Positions 9,171-18,247 are shown, numbered from the stretch's first letter. The stretch is 64,000 nt of DNA from Pseudonocardia cypriaca (GCF_006717045.1 NZ_VFPH01000003.1:1511999-1575998); one strand, 5' to 3'. Notes: generated from the letters alone by a model not told the origin. Program-made: numbers and translations.

Positions 9171-9779
9171 TCAGCGGGGCGCACCCGTCGCCAGTGCCGA
9201 CAGTCGCCGGCACTGCGCCGCACCTTCCGCTGCCCGGAACAGGCGGGGCGCGGCGGTGAGGTCGCCGAGCGGGTTCGGCGGGGTGACCGCCGACACCTTC
9301 GACTCCACCTGTGCAAGGGTCGCCATGAAGGCCGCGGGATCGTCCGGGTTCATGGCGTCCACCGTGGTCTTGGCGCCGCCGAGGTCCTTCTCGAGCTTCC
9401 CCAGCGCATCCCGTGCTCGGCGGGCGGCCTCGTCGCCTCCGGGCTCCGGTGCCCGGCCCGCCTCCGCGAGCCGCGTCTGGCCCTGCTGGGCCCCCCTGAC
9501 GACGGTCTCCAGGTAGGAGCTGACCGTGCGCTGGACGGCTGGGAGGTCGCTCGTGCGCGAGAAGTCCGGCGCGGACGTGGCGGGCACGGCGAAGCTCAGG
9601 ACCGCGCCGCAGACGCGATCGGCCCACGCGGCCGGATCGCTTCCCGGGCCTTCTGCCGGCACCGGCGACGAGTCGGCGGCCGCTGAGCCGTCGACCGTGG
9701 TGGTGCAACCTGCGGTGAGCAGCACCGCAGTGGCCAGGACCCCGATCAGAGCGCACCCGCGCCGGGACGAGCGGGTCAT
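9171..9779 (-). CDS. Putative lipoprotein, third of three tandem paralogs
   Basis: Predicted lipoprotein of 202 residues: a basic N-terminus (MTRSSRRG), a hydrophobic stretch and the lipobox LTAGC. The mature part begins with a Ser/Pro/Gly linker and then AWADRVCGAVLSF, which has counterparts in the two upstream genes (AWVDQICGSLLPY and AWTDQVCEALSGF). The start is set at ATG 9779, not the longer frame at 9800, because GGAGGTGA lies seven bases upstream. That ribosome site falls inside the end of the preceding lipoprotein gene, so the two are coupled. No known domain; probably an all-helical extracytoplasmic protein. Confidence 0.75.
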   Translation of the reverse strand: MTRSSRRGCALIGVLATAVLLTAGCTTTVDGSAAADSSPVPAEGPGSDPAAWADRVCGAVLSFAVPATSAPDFSRTSDLPAVQRTVSSYLETVVRGAQQGQTRLAEAGRAPEPGGDEAARRARDALGKLEKDLGGAKTTVDAMNPDDPAAFMATLAQVESKVSAVTPPNPLGDLTAAPRLFRAAEGAAQCRRLSALATGAPR

Positions 9780-9783
9780 GCGG

Positions 9784-10359
9784 TCACCTCCCGACTTCAC
9801 GCGCGATCTGCTGGCAGCCGGCTGCCTCCTTGCCCGCCTGCGCGAGCTCGGGATAGCGCTGCAGGTCGGCCATCGGGCTGCTCGCGAGCCGCTTCACCGA
9901 CTCGACCGCGGCGGGCACCTCGCGCTGCAGCTCCTGCCGGTTGTTGATGTCGACGCGTTCGATGCGCGCACGGGCGTCCCGGTAGGACGCCTGCATCGTC
10001 TTCAGCGTGCTGCTCAACCGACCGACGATCTCGTCGCCGCCCGCGATGGGCGCCGGCCCGGCCGCGTCCATCCCGCTGATCGCCGTGCCGGCACTCTTCT
10101 CCGACTCGGTGAGCCAGTCGTCGATGTCCCGCACCAGGGTCGCCGCATCCGGCGCCGCGGCCGGCTTCGGCGGCGATGCCGCCGCTTTGAGGTACGGCAG
10201 GAGCGAGCCGCAGATCTGGTCGACCCACGCCACGGTGCCCTGCCCGGCTGCCACGCTGTCGGCGGAGGCGGCTCCCGACACGGCGGTGGTGCAACCACCG
10301 CTGAGCGCCAGGGCCGCGACGGCCGGAAGGAGGAAGGCGGGCGGGGTGATACGGGGCAT
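9784..10359 (-). CDS. Putative lipoprotein, second of three tandem paralogs
   Basis: Predicted lipoprotein of 191 residues with signal MPRITPPAFLLPAVAALALSGGC (lipobox LSGGC). The mature region shows AWVDQICGSLLPY, a D-x3-L spaced helix, then GGDEIVGRLSSTLKTM and a C-terminal GCQQIA with a second Cys. The same two-Cys pattern (one in the first helix, one near the end) occurs in all three copies, which suggests a conserved disulfide. Start ATG 10359 has GGGAG 9-13 bases upstream. Stop 9784 lies four bases before the next lipoprotein start. Confidence 0.75.
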   Translation of the reverse strand: MPRITPPAFLLPAVAALALSGGCTTAVSGAASADSVAAGQGTVAWVDQICGSLLPYLKAAASPPKPAAAPDAATLVRDIDDWLTESEKSAGTAISGMDAAGPAPIAGGDEIVGRLSSTLKTMQASYRDARARIERVDINNRQELQREVPAAVESVKRLASSPMADLQRYPELAQAGKEAAGCQQIAREVGR

Positions 10360-10463
10360 TCGGCTGCTCCCGGCGCTGAGGACACGGTCACCCGACAGTG
10401 TGCCCGTCCGCCGCGCGCGCTCCACAGGAGCCCTCCGACCGCAGCGACGAGCGGTGTCCTCCA

Positions 10464-11012
10464 TCAGCCCGCCGGTGTGGTGGTCACGCGGAGCTGCCGG
10501 CAGCTCCCGGCCTGCTCGCTCGCCGCACCGAGCTCCTCGCTCGCGCGCATCCCCTCCGTGGGCGCGGGGAGGTTGTGCAGCTCCTGCAACGGAGCCAGCG
10601 CCGCCGGGACGGCCGTCGCGAACTGCGCCGGATCGGACACGTCGACGGTGGCGAGCTGGGTGCGCGCCGCCTCGAAACCGCCCCGGATGCCGCGCAGGGC
10701 CTCCTCGAGGCGGCCGACGTAGTCGTCGCCGCCGTCGACGGGGGACGAGCCGACGCCGTCCAGCGCGGTGAGGGAACGCTGCAGCTCCTCGGACGTCGCC
10801 CCGAGGTACCGATCCAGCTCCTGCACCGCGGCCGCCGGATCGCCGCGGTTGATGTGCGGGCTCGTCGTGGCTGCCCGGGTGAAGCCGGAGAGCGCCTCGC
10901 ACACCTGGTCGGTCCAGGCCACGGCCTGCTCGCTCGGCGCGGCGGGGCCGCCGCACCCGGCGACGAGCGCCGCGAGCGCGGCGGCGGTGCAGCTGATCCT
11001 GCGCGTTCTCAT
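10464..11012 (-). CDS. Putative lipoprotein, first of three tandem paralogs
   Basis: Predicted lipoprotein of 182 residues with MRTRRISCTAAALAALVAGC (lipobox LVAGC). It carries the shared AWTDQVCEALSGF helix, GGDDYVGRLEEALRGI in the middle and SCRQLRV near the end, aligned with the next two genes downstream. ATG 11012 has a good GGGAGGACTC ribosome site. It is the first gene of the three-gene set and lies 104 bases before the second. A terminator for the converging-in-series hppA transcript stands just upstream, so the set probably has its own promoter. Function unknown. Confidence 0.75.
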   Translation of the reverse strand: MRTRRISCTAAALAALVAGCGGPAAPSEQAVAWTDQVCEALSGFTRAATTSPHINRGDPAAAVQELDRYLGATSEELQRSLTALDGVGSSPVDGGDDYVGRLEEALRGIRGGFEAARTQLATVDVSDPAQFATAVPAALAPLQELHNLPAPTEGMRASEELGAASEQAGSCRQLRVTTTPAG

Positions 11013-11048
11013 GAGTCCTCCCGGGGCTGGCGCTTGCCCTTCCAACGA

Positions 11049-11084
11049 CGGAGGCCGTCCACCCGTACGGGTGAACGGCCTCCG
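11049..11084. terminator. Hairpin terminator downstream of hppA
   Basis: CGGAGGCCGTcCACCC pairs with GGGTGaACGGCCTCCG around a GTAC loop, a 15-bp stem with one C/A mismatch. It lies 15 bases beyond the hppA stop codon on the minus strand and just ahead of the lipoprotein genes. Confidence 0.75.
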
Positions 11085-11099
11085 GTTGGGCAGATGCGC

Positions 11100-13412
11100 T
11101 CAGCTGACCGTGCTCTCCGCCGGGGTGTCGGCGATGGAGGTGGAACGGCGCTTCGACACCACGACCGCCCCGACGATGATCGCCACGGCGACCAGCGCGA
11201 TCACGATGCGGATCGGGGTGGATGCCGAGTCGCCGACCGAGAACGTCACGATGGCCGGGGCGATCAGCACCGAGACCAGGTTCATCACCTTGATCAGCGG
11301 GTTGATGGCCGGGCCCGCGGTGTCCTTGAACGGGTCGCCGACGGTGTCACCGATGACGGTGGCCTCGTGCGCAGGCGAGTTCTTGCCACCGTGGTGACCG
11401 TCCTCGACGAGCTTCTTCGCGTTGTCCCACGCGCCACCCGAGTTGGCCAGGAAGATGGCCATCAGGGTGCCGGTAGCGATGGCGCCTGCGAGGTACCCCG
11501 CGAGCGGGCCCACGCCGAGGCCGAAGCCGACGGCGATCGGCGCGAAGATCGCCAGCAGGCCGGGGGTGGCCAGCTCGCGCAGCGAGTCGCGGGTGCAGAT
11601 GTCCACGACGCGGCCGTACTCGGGGCGGACGGTGCCCTCCATGATCCCGGGGTCCTCCCGGAACTGCCGGCGGACCTCGAACACGATCGCTCCCGCCGCG
11701 CGCGTGACGGCGTTGATCGCGAGCCCGGAGAACATGAACACGACGCTCGCACCGATGATCACACCGACGAGCGTGTTTGGCGCGAACACCTCGAAGGCGA
11801 ACGCGGTGCCCGCGTCGGCGAGCGTGCCGCCTGCCTCGGTGAGCGCCTGGTTGATCGCGTCGCGGTAGGACCCGAACAGGGCCGTGGCGGCGAGCACCGC
11901 CGTGGCGATCGCAATGCCCTTCGTGATGGCCTTGGTGGTGTTGCCCACCGCGTCCAGCTCGGTGAGGATGCCGACCCCGTCGCCCTCGACGTCGCCGGAC
12001 ATCTCGGCGATGCCCTGCGCGTTGTCGGAGACCGGGCCGAAGGTGTCCATCGCGACGATCACGCCGACCGTGGTGAGCAGGCCGGTGCCGGCGAGCGCCA
12101 CGGCGAACAGCGCCACCGTGATCGACCCGGTGGCGAGCGTGAACGCCCCGAACACCGCCGCGCTGATCACGAGCGCGGTGTAGACGGCCGACTCGAAGCC
12201 GATCGAGATTCCGGCGAGGATGACGGTGGCCGCACCGGTGAGCGAGGACTCGCCCACCGTCTTGACCGGCTTGTCCTCGGTGCCGGTGAAGTAGCCGGTG
12301 AGCCAGAGGATCACGCCGGCCAGCACGATGCCGATGATCACCGCGACCGATGCGATCACGCGCGGGTCGGAGCCGGCCATGGCGGTGACGACGCTGGCGT
12401 CGCTCGGCGAGGTCAGCGCGTCGAAGCTCGACGGCAGGTACACGAAGGCGGCGATCACGCACAGCACGGCCGAGATGACCGCGGAGATGTAGAAGCTGCG
12501 GTTGATGGCCTTGAGGCCGCCCTCGCCCTCCCGGGCGCGCGTGATGTAGACACCGACGACGGCGGTGAGCACACCGATGGCCGGCACGATCAGCGGGAAC
12601 AGCAGGCCCTGCTGGCCGAACGCCGCCGTGCCCAGGATCAACGCGGCGACCAGGGTGACCGCGTACGACTCGAACAGGTCGGCGGCCATGCCGGCGCAGT
12701 CGCCGACGTTGTCGCCCACGTTGTCGGCGATCGTGGCCGCGTTGCGCGGGTCGTCCTCGGGGATGCCCTGCTCGACCTTGCCGACGAGGTCGGCGCCGAC
12801 GTCGGCGGCCTTGGTGAAGATGCCACCGCCGACACGCATGAACATCGCGAGCAGCGCGGCCCCGAACCCGAAGCCTTCGAGCACCTTCGGGGCCTGGCCG
12901 GTGTAGACGAGCACCACGACCGCGGCACCGAACAGGCCGAGGCCGACGGTGAACATGCCCACCACGCCGCCGGTGCGGAACGCGATGCGCATGGCCTTCT
13001 CGCGGCCGCCCTCCTCGCGGGCGGCGGCGGCGACCCGGATGTTGGCCCGGGTGGCGAGCCACATGCCCAGGTATCCGATTGTCGCGGAGAACACGGCGCC
13101 GATGACGAAGAAGATCGACCGCCCCACGCGCTCGCCGATGTCGCCCGGCAGGGCGAACAGCAGTACGAACACGATCACGACGAAGATGCCGAGCGTGCGG
13201 AACTGGCGGTTGAGGTACGCCGCGGCGCCTTCCTGGACCGCTCGACCGATGTCCTGCATCTTGGAGGTGCCCTCGCCGGCAGCGAGAACCTCCCGGAGCA
13301 GGACGAAGCCGATGGCCAGTGCGGCGAGCGCGACCACCGCGACCACGCCGACGATGGCGTAGTCGCCCCCCGCGAGCGTCAGATCGCTCGCGGCGAGGGT
13401 GGACACGTACAT
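11100..13412 (-). CDS. hppA: Proton-translocating pyrophosphatase, K+-independent type
   Basis: Membrane pyrophosphatase (H+-PPase) of 770 residues with about 16 membrane helices, which couples PPi hydrolysis to proton export. The catalytic loops are intact: DVGADLVGKVE at residues 204-214, DDPRNAATIADNVGDNVGD ending at 238 and a late GDTVGDPFKDTAGPA. The motif GNTTKAITKG places Lys at residue 494, the position that is Ala in K+-dependent enzymes and Lys in K+-independent ones, so this copy should not need potassium. It is a single gene with a terminator after it, divergent from the helicase gene. Confidence 0.95.
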   Translation of the reverse strand: MYVSTLAASDLTLAGGDYAIVGVVAVVALAALAIGFVLLREVLAAGEGTSKMQDIGRAVQEGAAAYLNRQFRTLGIFVVIVFVLLFALPGDIGERVGRSIFFVIGAVFSATIGYLGMWLATRANIRVAAAAREEGGREKAMRIAFRTGGVVGMFTVGLGLFGAAVVVLVYTGQAPKVLEGFGFGAALLAMFMRVGGGIFTKAADVGADLVGKVEQGIPEDDPRNAATIADNVGDNVGDCAGMAADLFESYAVTLVAALILGTAAFGQQGLLFPLIVPAIGVLTAVVGVYITRAREGEGGLKAINRSFYISAVISAVLCVIAAFVYLPSSFDALTSPSDASVVTAMAGSDPRVIASVAVIIGIVLAGVILWLTGYFTGTEDKPVKTVGESSLTGAATVILAGISIGFESAVYTALVISAAVFGAFTLATGSITVALFAVALAGTGLLTTVGVIVAMDTFGPVSDNAQGIAEMSGDVEGDGVGILTELDAVGNTTKAITKGIAIATAVLAATALFGSYRDAINQALTEAGGTLADAGTAFAFEVFAPNTLVGVIIGASVVFMFSGLAINAVTRAAGAIVFEVRRQFREDPGIMEGTVRPEYGRVVDICTRDSLRELATPGLLAIFAPIAVGFGLGVGPLAGYLAGAIATGTLMAIFLANSGGAWDNAKKLVEDGHHGGKNSPAHEATVIGDTVGDPFKDTAGPAINPLIKVMNLVSVLIAPAIVTFSVGDSASTPIRIVIALVAVAIIVGAVVVSKRRSTSIADTPAESTVS

Positions 13413-13635
13413 CCGTCCTCCTGGTCAGTAATGAAATGGGCCAGGGAACACGGACGGCAACCCTGGCGTCTGGAGAAACCCGTCGCCCCACGTGGGCGCG
13501 GTACAGGCGCGTGCAGTGTAAGTGTGTGGCTTTCGACACCGCGCAGTGAGTCCCCTCACCGCCGCATGGTCGAACCGCAGGCCTCGCAGGCACCGGCGGG
13601 GTGGACGTCGGTGTGGTGTGCCAACCTCGGGCACC

Positions 13636-16038
13636 GTGGGTGACGTGCGCGAACCGGAGGGGCGGGGCGAGGCGCTGCTGCGCCGGGTGCTCGCCGGATC
13701 CGAGGCGCCCTCCGCCGGCGACGCGACCCCGCTGCGGCACGCCGTGCGGCTCCCGTCGCGGGCCGGGCGGACCGCGCCCTGGCCGGGGTGGGTGCCGCCC
13801 GGGCTGCGCGAGGCGTGGCAGCGCCAGGGAGTGCCGGCCCCGTGGACCCACCAGGCCGAGGCCGCCGAGCTGGCCTGGGCGGGCCGCGACGTGGCGGTGG
13901 CCACCGGGACGGCGTCGGGCAAGTCGCTCGCCTACCAGCTGCCCGTGCTCGCGCGGTTCGCCCACGACCCCAAGGCCACCGCCCTCTACCTCTCGCCCAC
14001 CAAGGCGCTCGCAGCCGATCAGCTGCGGGCGCTCGACGCGCTCGCGGTGCCCGACGTGCGCCCGGCCCCGTTCGACGGCGACACCCCCACCGACGCGCGC
14101 GACTGGGCCCGCCGCCACGGCCGCTGGCTGTTCAGCAACCCGGACATGCTGCACCGCGCGATGCTGCCGAGGCACAGCCAGTGGGCGATGTTCCTGCGGA
14201 GGCTGCAGTTCGTGGTGGTGGACGAGTGCCACACCTACCGCGGCGTGTTCGGTTCGCACGTGGCCCTGCTGCTGCGCAGGCTCCTGCGGGTGTGTGCGCG
14301 CTACGGCTCGCGTCCCACGCTCGTGCTCGCATCGGCCACGGTGGCCGAGCCCGCGGCGTTCGCAGCGCGGCTCACCGGGAGGCAGGTCGCGGCGGTGACC
14401 GAGGACGGATCGCCCGCAGCGGGGCGCACCGTGGCCCTGTGGGAGCCACCCCTGCTCCCCGAGCTGACCGGTGAGAACGGAGCACCGGTGCGCAGGCCCG
14501 CCGGTGGGGAGGCCGCGCGGATGCTCGCCGACCTGGTGCTCGAGGGTGCGCGCACGCTCGTGTTCGTGCGCTCCCGGCGCGGCGCGGAGGTGGCGGCGCT
14601 CACCGCCCAACGGCTGCTCGCCGACGTCGACCCCGGCCTCCCACCCCGCGTGGCCGCCTACCGCGGTGGCTACCTCCCCGAGGAGCGGCGTGCGCTCGAG
14701 GCCGCGCTGGCCGGCGGCGAGCTCCTCGGGATGGCCACCACCAACGCACTCGAGCTCGGCGTGGACATCGCAGGCCTCGACGCCGTGGTGGTGGCCGGCT
14801 TCCCGGGCACCCGCGCGTCGTTCTGGCAGCAGTCCGGGCGTGCCGGCCGGGCTCGTGACGAGGCCCTCGTGGTGCTCGTGGCGCGCGACGACCCCATGGA
14901 CACCTATCTCGTGCACCACCCGGAAGCCCTCCTCGGCGCCCCGGTGGAGGGCTGCGTGCTCGATCCGGGGAACCCGTACGTGCTGGGCCCGCAGCTCGTC
15001 TGCGCCGCTGCCGAGCTGCCCCTGACCGAGGACGACGTGCGCGACGTCTTCGGTGGCTCCGCCGCCGCTGCGGTGCTCGACGAGCTCGTGGCCGACGGGG
15101 TGCTGCGGCGGAGGCCGACCGGCTGGTACTGGCCCTCCACCAGGGAGCGCCCCGCCGGCGCGGTGGACATCAGGGGCTCCGGCCTCGGTCAGGTGGCCGT
15201 GGTGGAGGCCGGGACCGGCCGCATGCTCGGGACGGCCGACGGCGCCTCCGCCCCCGCGACCGTGCACTCCGGCGCCGTGTACCTGCACCGCGGCGAGACC
15301 TACCTCGTGCAGGAGCTGGACCTCGAGGCGGGCGTGGCCGTGGTGGCGGCGGCCGACCCGGGGTTCCGCACCGACGCCCGGTCCACGGCAGACGTCGAGG
15401 TGGCGCGCGTGCTCGCCCACCGCGACCTCGGGCCGGTGCGGGTGTCGTTCGGCGAGGTGACGGTGACCTCCCAGGTGGTGGAGTACCTGCGCCGCGCCCC
15501 GGACGGCACGGTGCTCGCGACCGTGCCGCTGGACCTGCCCGAGCAGGTGCTGCGCACCCGCGGGGTCTGGTACGACGTGGACGAGGAGGCGCTCGTGGCG
15601 GCCGGGGTGCCGCCGATCCGGATCCCCGGTGCACTGCACGCGGCCGAGCACGCCGCCATCGGGCTCCTGCCGCTCTTCGCCATCTGCGACCGCTGGGACG
15701 TCGGCGGCATGTCCACCGCACTGCACCCGCACACGGGACGGCCCACCGTGTTCGTGCACGACGGCCATCCCGGCGGCGCCGGTTTCGCCGAGCGCGGGCA
15801 CGCGGTGCTGGGTCGCTGGCTGGCCGCCACCCGAGCCGCGATCGCCGACTGCGAGTGCCGCACCGGGTGCCCGTCCTGCGTGCAGTCGCCGAAGTGCGGC
15901 AACGGCAACGCCCCACTGGACAAGTCGGGGGCCCTGGCCGTGCTCGACGTGGTGCTCGGCGCGTTGGGCGAGTCGCCCGCGGCTGCCGGTGCTCCCGCCC
16001 GGCGGCCCGGCCCTTCGATGGGCTTGGCCTCGAGGTAG
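13636..16038 (+). CDS. DEAD/DEAH-box helicase with zinc-binding C-terminus (MrfA/Rv3649-like)
   Basis: A superfamily 2 helicase of about 800 residues: Walker A ATGTASGKS (residues 89-97), DECH (196-199), SAT motif III, then a second RecA domain with QQSGRAGRA. A DUF1998-type C-terminus ends in the Cys cluster CECRTGCPSCVQSPKCGNGN (739-758), the four-Cys metal site of MrfA (YprA), a repair helicase for mitomycin C damage in Bacillus. It corresponds to the 'helicase/secretion neighborhood' helicase found beside Tad genes in actinobacteria. The frame is open to GTG 13522; GTG 13636 or 13645 fit the usual N-terminus better, so the start is uncertain. Confidence 0.88.
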   Translation: MGDVREPEGRGEALLRRVLAGSEAPSAGDATPLRHAVRLPSRAGRTAPWPGWVPPGLREAWQRQGVPAPWTHQAEAAELAWAGRDVAVATGTASGKSLAYQLPVLARFAHDPKATALYLSPTKALAADQLRALDALAVPDVRPAPFDGDTPTDARDWARRHGRWLFSNPDMLHRAMLPRHSQWAMFLRRLQFVVVDECHTYRGVFGSHVALLLRRLLRVCARYGSRPTLVLASATVAEPAAFAARLTGRQVAAVTEDGSPAAGRTVALWEPPLLPELTGENGAPVRRPAGGEAARMLADLVLEGARTLVFVRSRRGAEVAALTAQRLLADVDPGLPPRVAAYRGGYLPEERRALEAALAGGELLGMATTNALELGVDIAGLDAVVVAGFPGTRASFWQQSGRAGRARDEALVVLVARDDPMDTYLVHHPEALLGAPVEGCVLDPGNPYVLGPQLVCAAAELPLTEDDVRDVFGGSAAAAVLDELVADGVLRRRPTGWYWPSTRERPAGAVDIRGSGLGQVAVVEAGTGRMLGTADGASAPATVHSGAVYLHRGETYLVQELDLEAGVAVVAAADPGFRTDARSTADVEVARVLAHRDLGPVRVSFGEVTVTSQVVEYLRRAPDGTVLATVPLDLPEQVLRTRGVWYDVDEEALVAAGVPPIRIPGALHAAEHAAIGLLPLFAICDRWDVGGMSTALHPHTGRPTVFVHDGHPGGAGFAERGHAVLGRWLAATRAAIADCECRTGCPSCVQSPKCGNGNAPLDKSGALAVLDVVLGALGESPAAAGAPARRPGPSMGLASR

Positions 16039-16085
16039 ACCGTCGCCGGCCGGCCACGTCGGGGGCCGGGCCGGCCGGCGACGGT
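16039..16085. terminator. Very strong bidirectional hairpin after the helicase gene
   Basis: A perfect 17-bp stem, ACCGTCGCCGGCCGGCC against its complement, with a 13-nt loop. It starts on the base right after the helicase TAG. It should stop the helicase transcript and also any minus-strand transcript from the Tad operon. Confidence 0.85.
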
Positions 16086-16482
16086 CGGCGCGCGGTGGGC
16101 CGGATGCGGGGTGGGCGTCGGTTTCGACGGTCCGGCCCCACCGCAGTCTGGGGAGCGACTTCCGGGGTCCGGCCGGGCGAACCCGCCCGGGGACTGCCTC
16201 CAGTAGGCGCTTGGTATCCCTCCGTTTCCAGTGCGTGTCGCTGATCGGTACTGGTGTGACGACGAGCGTTGCCGTTGTGCGCCGAGTCGCCGGGCGGCTG
16301 CGCGAAGCAACGTGTCCGCTGATCAGAGGGCAGGTGGTCCCGCCCGGCCGTGTCGGTCGACCGCTCGTCGTGACGGGTGCGTGTCTGCCGCTGCACCGGG
16401 CCCCGACCGGGTGAGCCGCTGCTGGTGCGTTCGGCGGCGTGCCGCCGGCAGCGGGGGGTCGCGGCTCGACGGAGCCGGCTGC
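16086..16482. other. Gap between helicase terminator and Tad operon end
   Basis: No gene is recognised in these 397 bases. The reading frame of the last Tad operon gene runs through the whole stretch without a stop, but the translated residues are Pro/Arg/Thr-rich, resemble no domain, and codon choice drifts from the GC3-rich pattern of the gene proper. The part near 16220-16330 is less GC-rich than its surroundings. Another minus-strand frame has a TGA at 16323-16325, which would end the upstream gene if one base were gained or lost. Confidence 0.5.
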
Positions 16483-16863
16483 CGGGACCGGTCCGGCGCG
16501 CGCCCGGCCCGTGGCGTCGTCGATGCCGGGCATCGTGACCGCGACCGCCACGCGGACCTCCACGAGCGCGTCCCAACCGACCAGCCGGCAGGAGGCGACC
16601 GTGCCGCCCATCGCCCCCGCCACCTCCCCGGCCCGGCGGCACGCCGTCTCCGCGCCCTCGACGGCGAGTCCGGCGGCCGCCAGCGCGGCGAGGTCTGCGG
16701 CCGCCTCGGCCCTGTGCCGGGCGATCACCGCGGCGACCAGGTGCAACCCGACAGCGAACACTGTCATGATCACCGCGATGCCCAGCGCCGCCCAGACGGT
16801 GGCGCTGCCCCGGTCGCGGACGTCGTGGGCACCGTGCCGGTGGCTCGTGGCGGCCTGGCTCAT
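16483..16863 (-). CDS. TadE-like protein (Rv3654c type), 3' end unresolved
   Basis: The first 127 residues match the small TadE/G-like proteins that close the actinobacterial helicase/secretion Tad operon: RDRGSATVWAALGIAVIMTVFAVGLHLVAAVIARHR is a single N-terminal membrane helix after a GSAT start, followed by AEAAADLAALAAAG and a final ARAGPVP. Family members usually stop at about 110-140 residues. Here no stop occurs in frame until far inside the antisense of the helicase gene, so only the recognisable part is given. The start overlaps the upstream stop as ATGA. A frameshift, a lost stop or an assembly error is likely. Confidence 0.7.
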
Positions 16864-17231
16864 GGCGGCGCGGCTCCCGGCTCGAGTGCGGCCACGGCGC
16901 GGCTCCCGATCCGCACCGGAAGGGGGTGCAGGACGTCGGCCGTGACCTCGGCGACCACGAGGTCGCCTTCGGCGCGCAGCGCCAGACGGGCGCCGGACGG
17001 TGCCAGCTGGGCCGCGACGGTGCGGCCCCGGTCGGCCTCACCGCGAGCCGCCAGCCGGGCGAGCTCGCGGGCGGCGTCGACGCATCGGATCGACCCGCCC
17101 GCCGCGGCGATCGCGCCGACCGCCACGACGAGGAACACCGCGAGGCTGCACAGCGCCAGCGCCGCCTCGACGGTGACGGCTCCACCGTCGCTGTCGGCAT
17201 GGCCGGCACGGCCCGGTGCCCGCGGTCCCAT
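16860..17231 (-). CDS. TadE family pilus assembly protein (Rv3655c type)
   Basis: A 123-residue protein with a short polar lead, then DGGAVTVEAALALCSLAVFLVVAVGAIAAAGG: a type IV prepilin-like G/TVE cleavage region followed by one membrane helix, as in TadE/TadF pseudopilins. The rest (CVDAARELARLAARGE...) is the small external domain. It overlaps the DUF4244 pilin gene upstream by one base (TGATG) and the next TadE-like gene by four (ATGA), so it is translated as part of the operon. It is presumably processed by a prepilin peptidase encoded elsewhere. Confidence 0.85.
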   Translation of the reverse strand: MGPRAPGRAGHADSDGGAVTVEAALALCSLAVFLVVAVGAIAAAGGSIRCVDAARELARLAARGEADRGRTVAAQLAPSGARLALRAEGDLVVAEVTADVLHPLPVRIGSRAVAALEPGAAPP

Positions 17232-17464
17232 CAGAACGTGACCGTGAGGGCGCGCTCGACGAGCCCGGTGAGCGCCGTGAGGATCGAGTCGCCGGTGACC
17301 ACGGTGTAGAGCAGCGCTCCGAAGGCCGCGGCGGCGACCGTGCCTATCGCGTACTCGACCGTGCTCATGCCGTGGTCGTCGCGGCCGAGCCTGCGCAGCC
17401 GAGGCGGCAGCGCCGCGCAGAACCGGCGGACGGGGAACGGGCGGACGGGGCGGAGCTGGATCAT
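17231..17464 (-). CDS. DUF4244 Flp-type pilin (Rv3656c type)
   Basis: A 77-residue protein. After 30 basic residues comes DDHGMSTVEYAIGTVAAAAFGALLYTVVTGDSI: the Gly before M-S-T-V-E is the expected prepilin cleavage point and the E5 and Y6 positions match the Flp major pilin signature, followed by a single hydrophobic helix. DUF4244 proteins occupy this place in actinobacterial Tad operons and are the likely major subunit. It lies 33 bases downstream of the TadC gene and overlaps the next gene by one base. Confidence 0.88.
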   Translation of the reverse strand: MIQLRPVRPFPVRRFCAALPPRLRRLGRDDHGMSTVEYAIGTVAAAAFGALLYTVVTGDSILTALTGLVERALTVTF

Positions 17465-17497
17465 CGGTTTCTCCTCTATCTCGTGGGTTTGCGGCGC

Positions 17498-18247
17498 TCA
17501 CCAGTTGGCGAGCACCTCGCCGGCGAGGCCGACGACGACGGGGGCGATGCCCAGGACCAGGAAGGCCGGGAGGAAGCACACGCCGAGCGGCGCGGTGATG
17601 AGCACGGCGGCGCGCTGGGCCTTCGCCTGCGCCGTGTCGAGCAGGCCGGACCGGATCCGCTCGGCTTCGGCACGGGCCACCTGCGCGAGTGCCGACCCCG
17701 TGCTCGCGGACCGGCCCGCCGCGCGGGCGAAGGTGGCGAGGGCAGGCAGCTGCTCCGCCGCGATCCACGCCGCCGCTGCGTCGGCGCCGAGCTCCAGCAG
17801 GCCCGCGGTGCGGCGCAGCCGTGCACCGACGGCGCCGCGCAGTGGCTCGGCGGCCGCCGTGACGGCGAGCGCCACGGGCAGGCCTGCTTCCAGGCACACG
17901 GCCAGGAGCTCCCAGCCGCCCGCGAGCTCCGTGTGCGGCTCCGGTGCCGGCCCCCGGGCGGGCCGCGCGTGCCGCACAGCGAGGACACCGGCGCCGGCCG
18001 CGGCGGCGGTGAGCAGCAGGCCGGCCGCGGCACCTGCGGCCGCCCAGCCCAGCGCGCCGGCGGCCACCGCGCCGACCGCGACCCATGCCGGGCGGACCGG
18101 TGGAGCGTCCGGAGCCGGTTGCGACGGCGGCGCGTGCAACGCGCGGAGCCGGTGGCGGCCGGGCCGGCTGCCGCCGACGAGGAGCGCGGCGGCGAGCAGC
18201 ACGAGCGCCGCGGCCTGGCCGGACGAGGCCGGCGGCCCGCCCGTCAC
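17498..18247 (-). CDS. Type II secretion F-domain protein, TadC-like (Rv3657c type)
   Basis: A 249-residue integral membrane protein with a pair of N-terminal helices, a cytosolic helical region (LAVCLEAGLPVALAV ... FARAAGRSASTGSALAQVA) and two C-terminal helices ending GLAGEVLANW, the T2SSF domain layout. TadB and TadC together form the inner-membrane platform of Tad pili. GTG 18247 overlaps the TadB stop (GTGA), which fixes the start. Confidence 0.85.
   Translation of the reverse strand: MTGGPPASSGQAAALVLLAAALLVGGSRPGRHRLRALHAPPSQPAPDAPPVRPAWVAVGAVAAGALGWAAAGAAAGLLLTAAAAGAGVLAVRHARPARGPAPEPHTELAGGWELLAVCLEAGLPVALAVTAAAEPLRGAVGARLRRTAGLLELGADAAAAWIAAEQLPALATFARAAGRSASTGSALAQVARAEAERIRSGLLDTAQAKAQRAAVLITAPLGVCFLPAFLVLGIAPVVVGLAGEVLANW

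Noticed and set aside
11347..16863. A 1838-codon open frame on the minus strand
   Set aside because: Only its first 127 residues resemble a protein (TadE-like). The remainder is antisense to the helicase and hppA region and has the Arg/Gly/His-rich look of GC-driven shadow frames.
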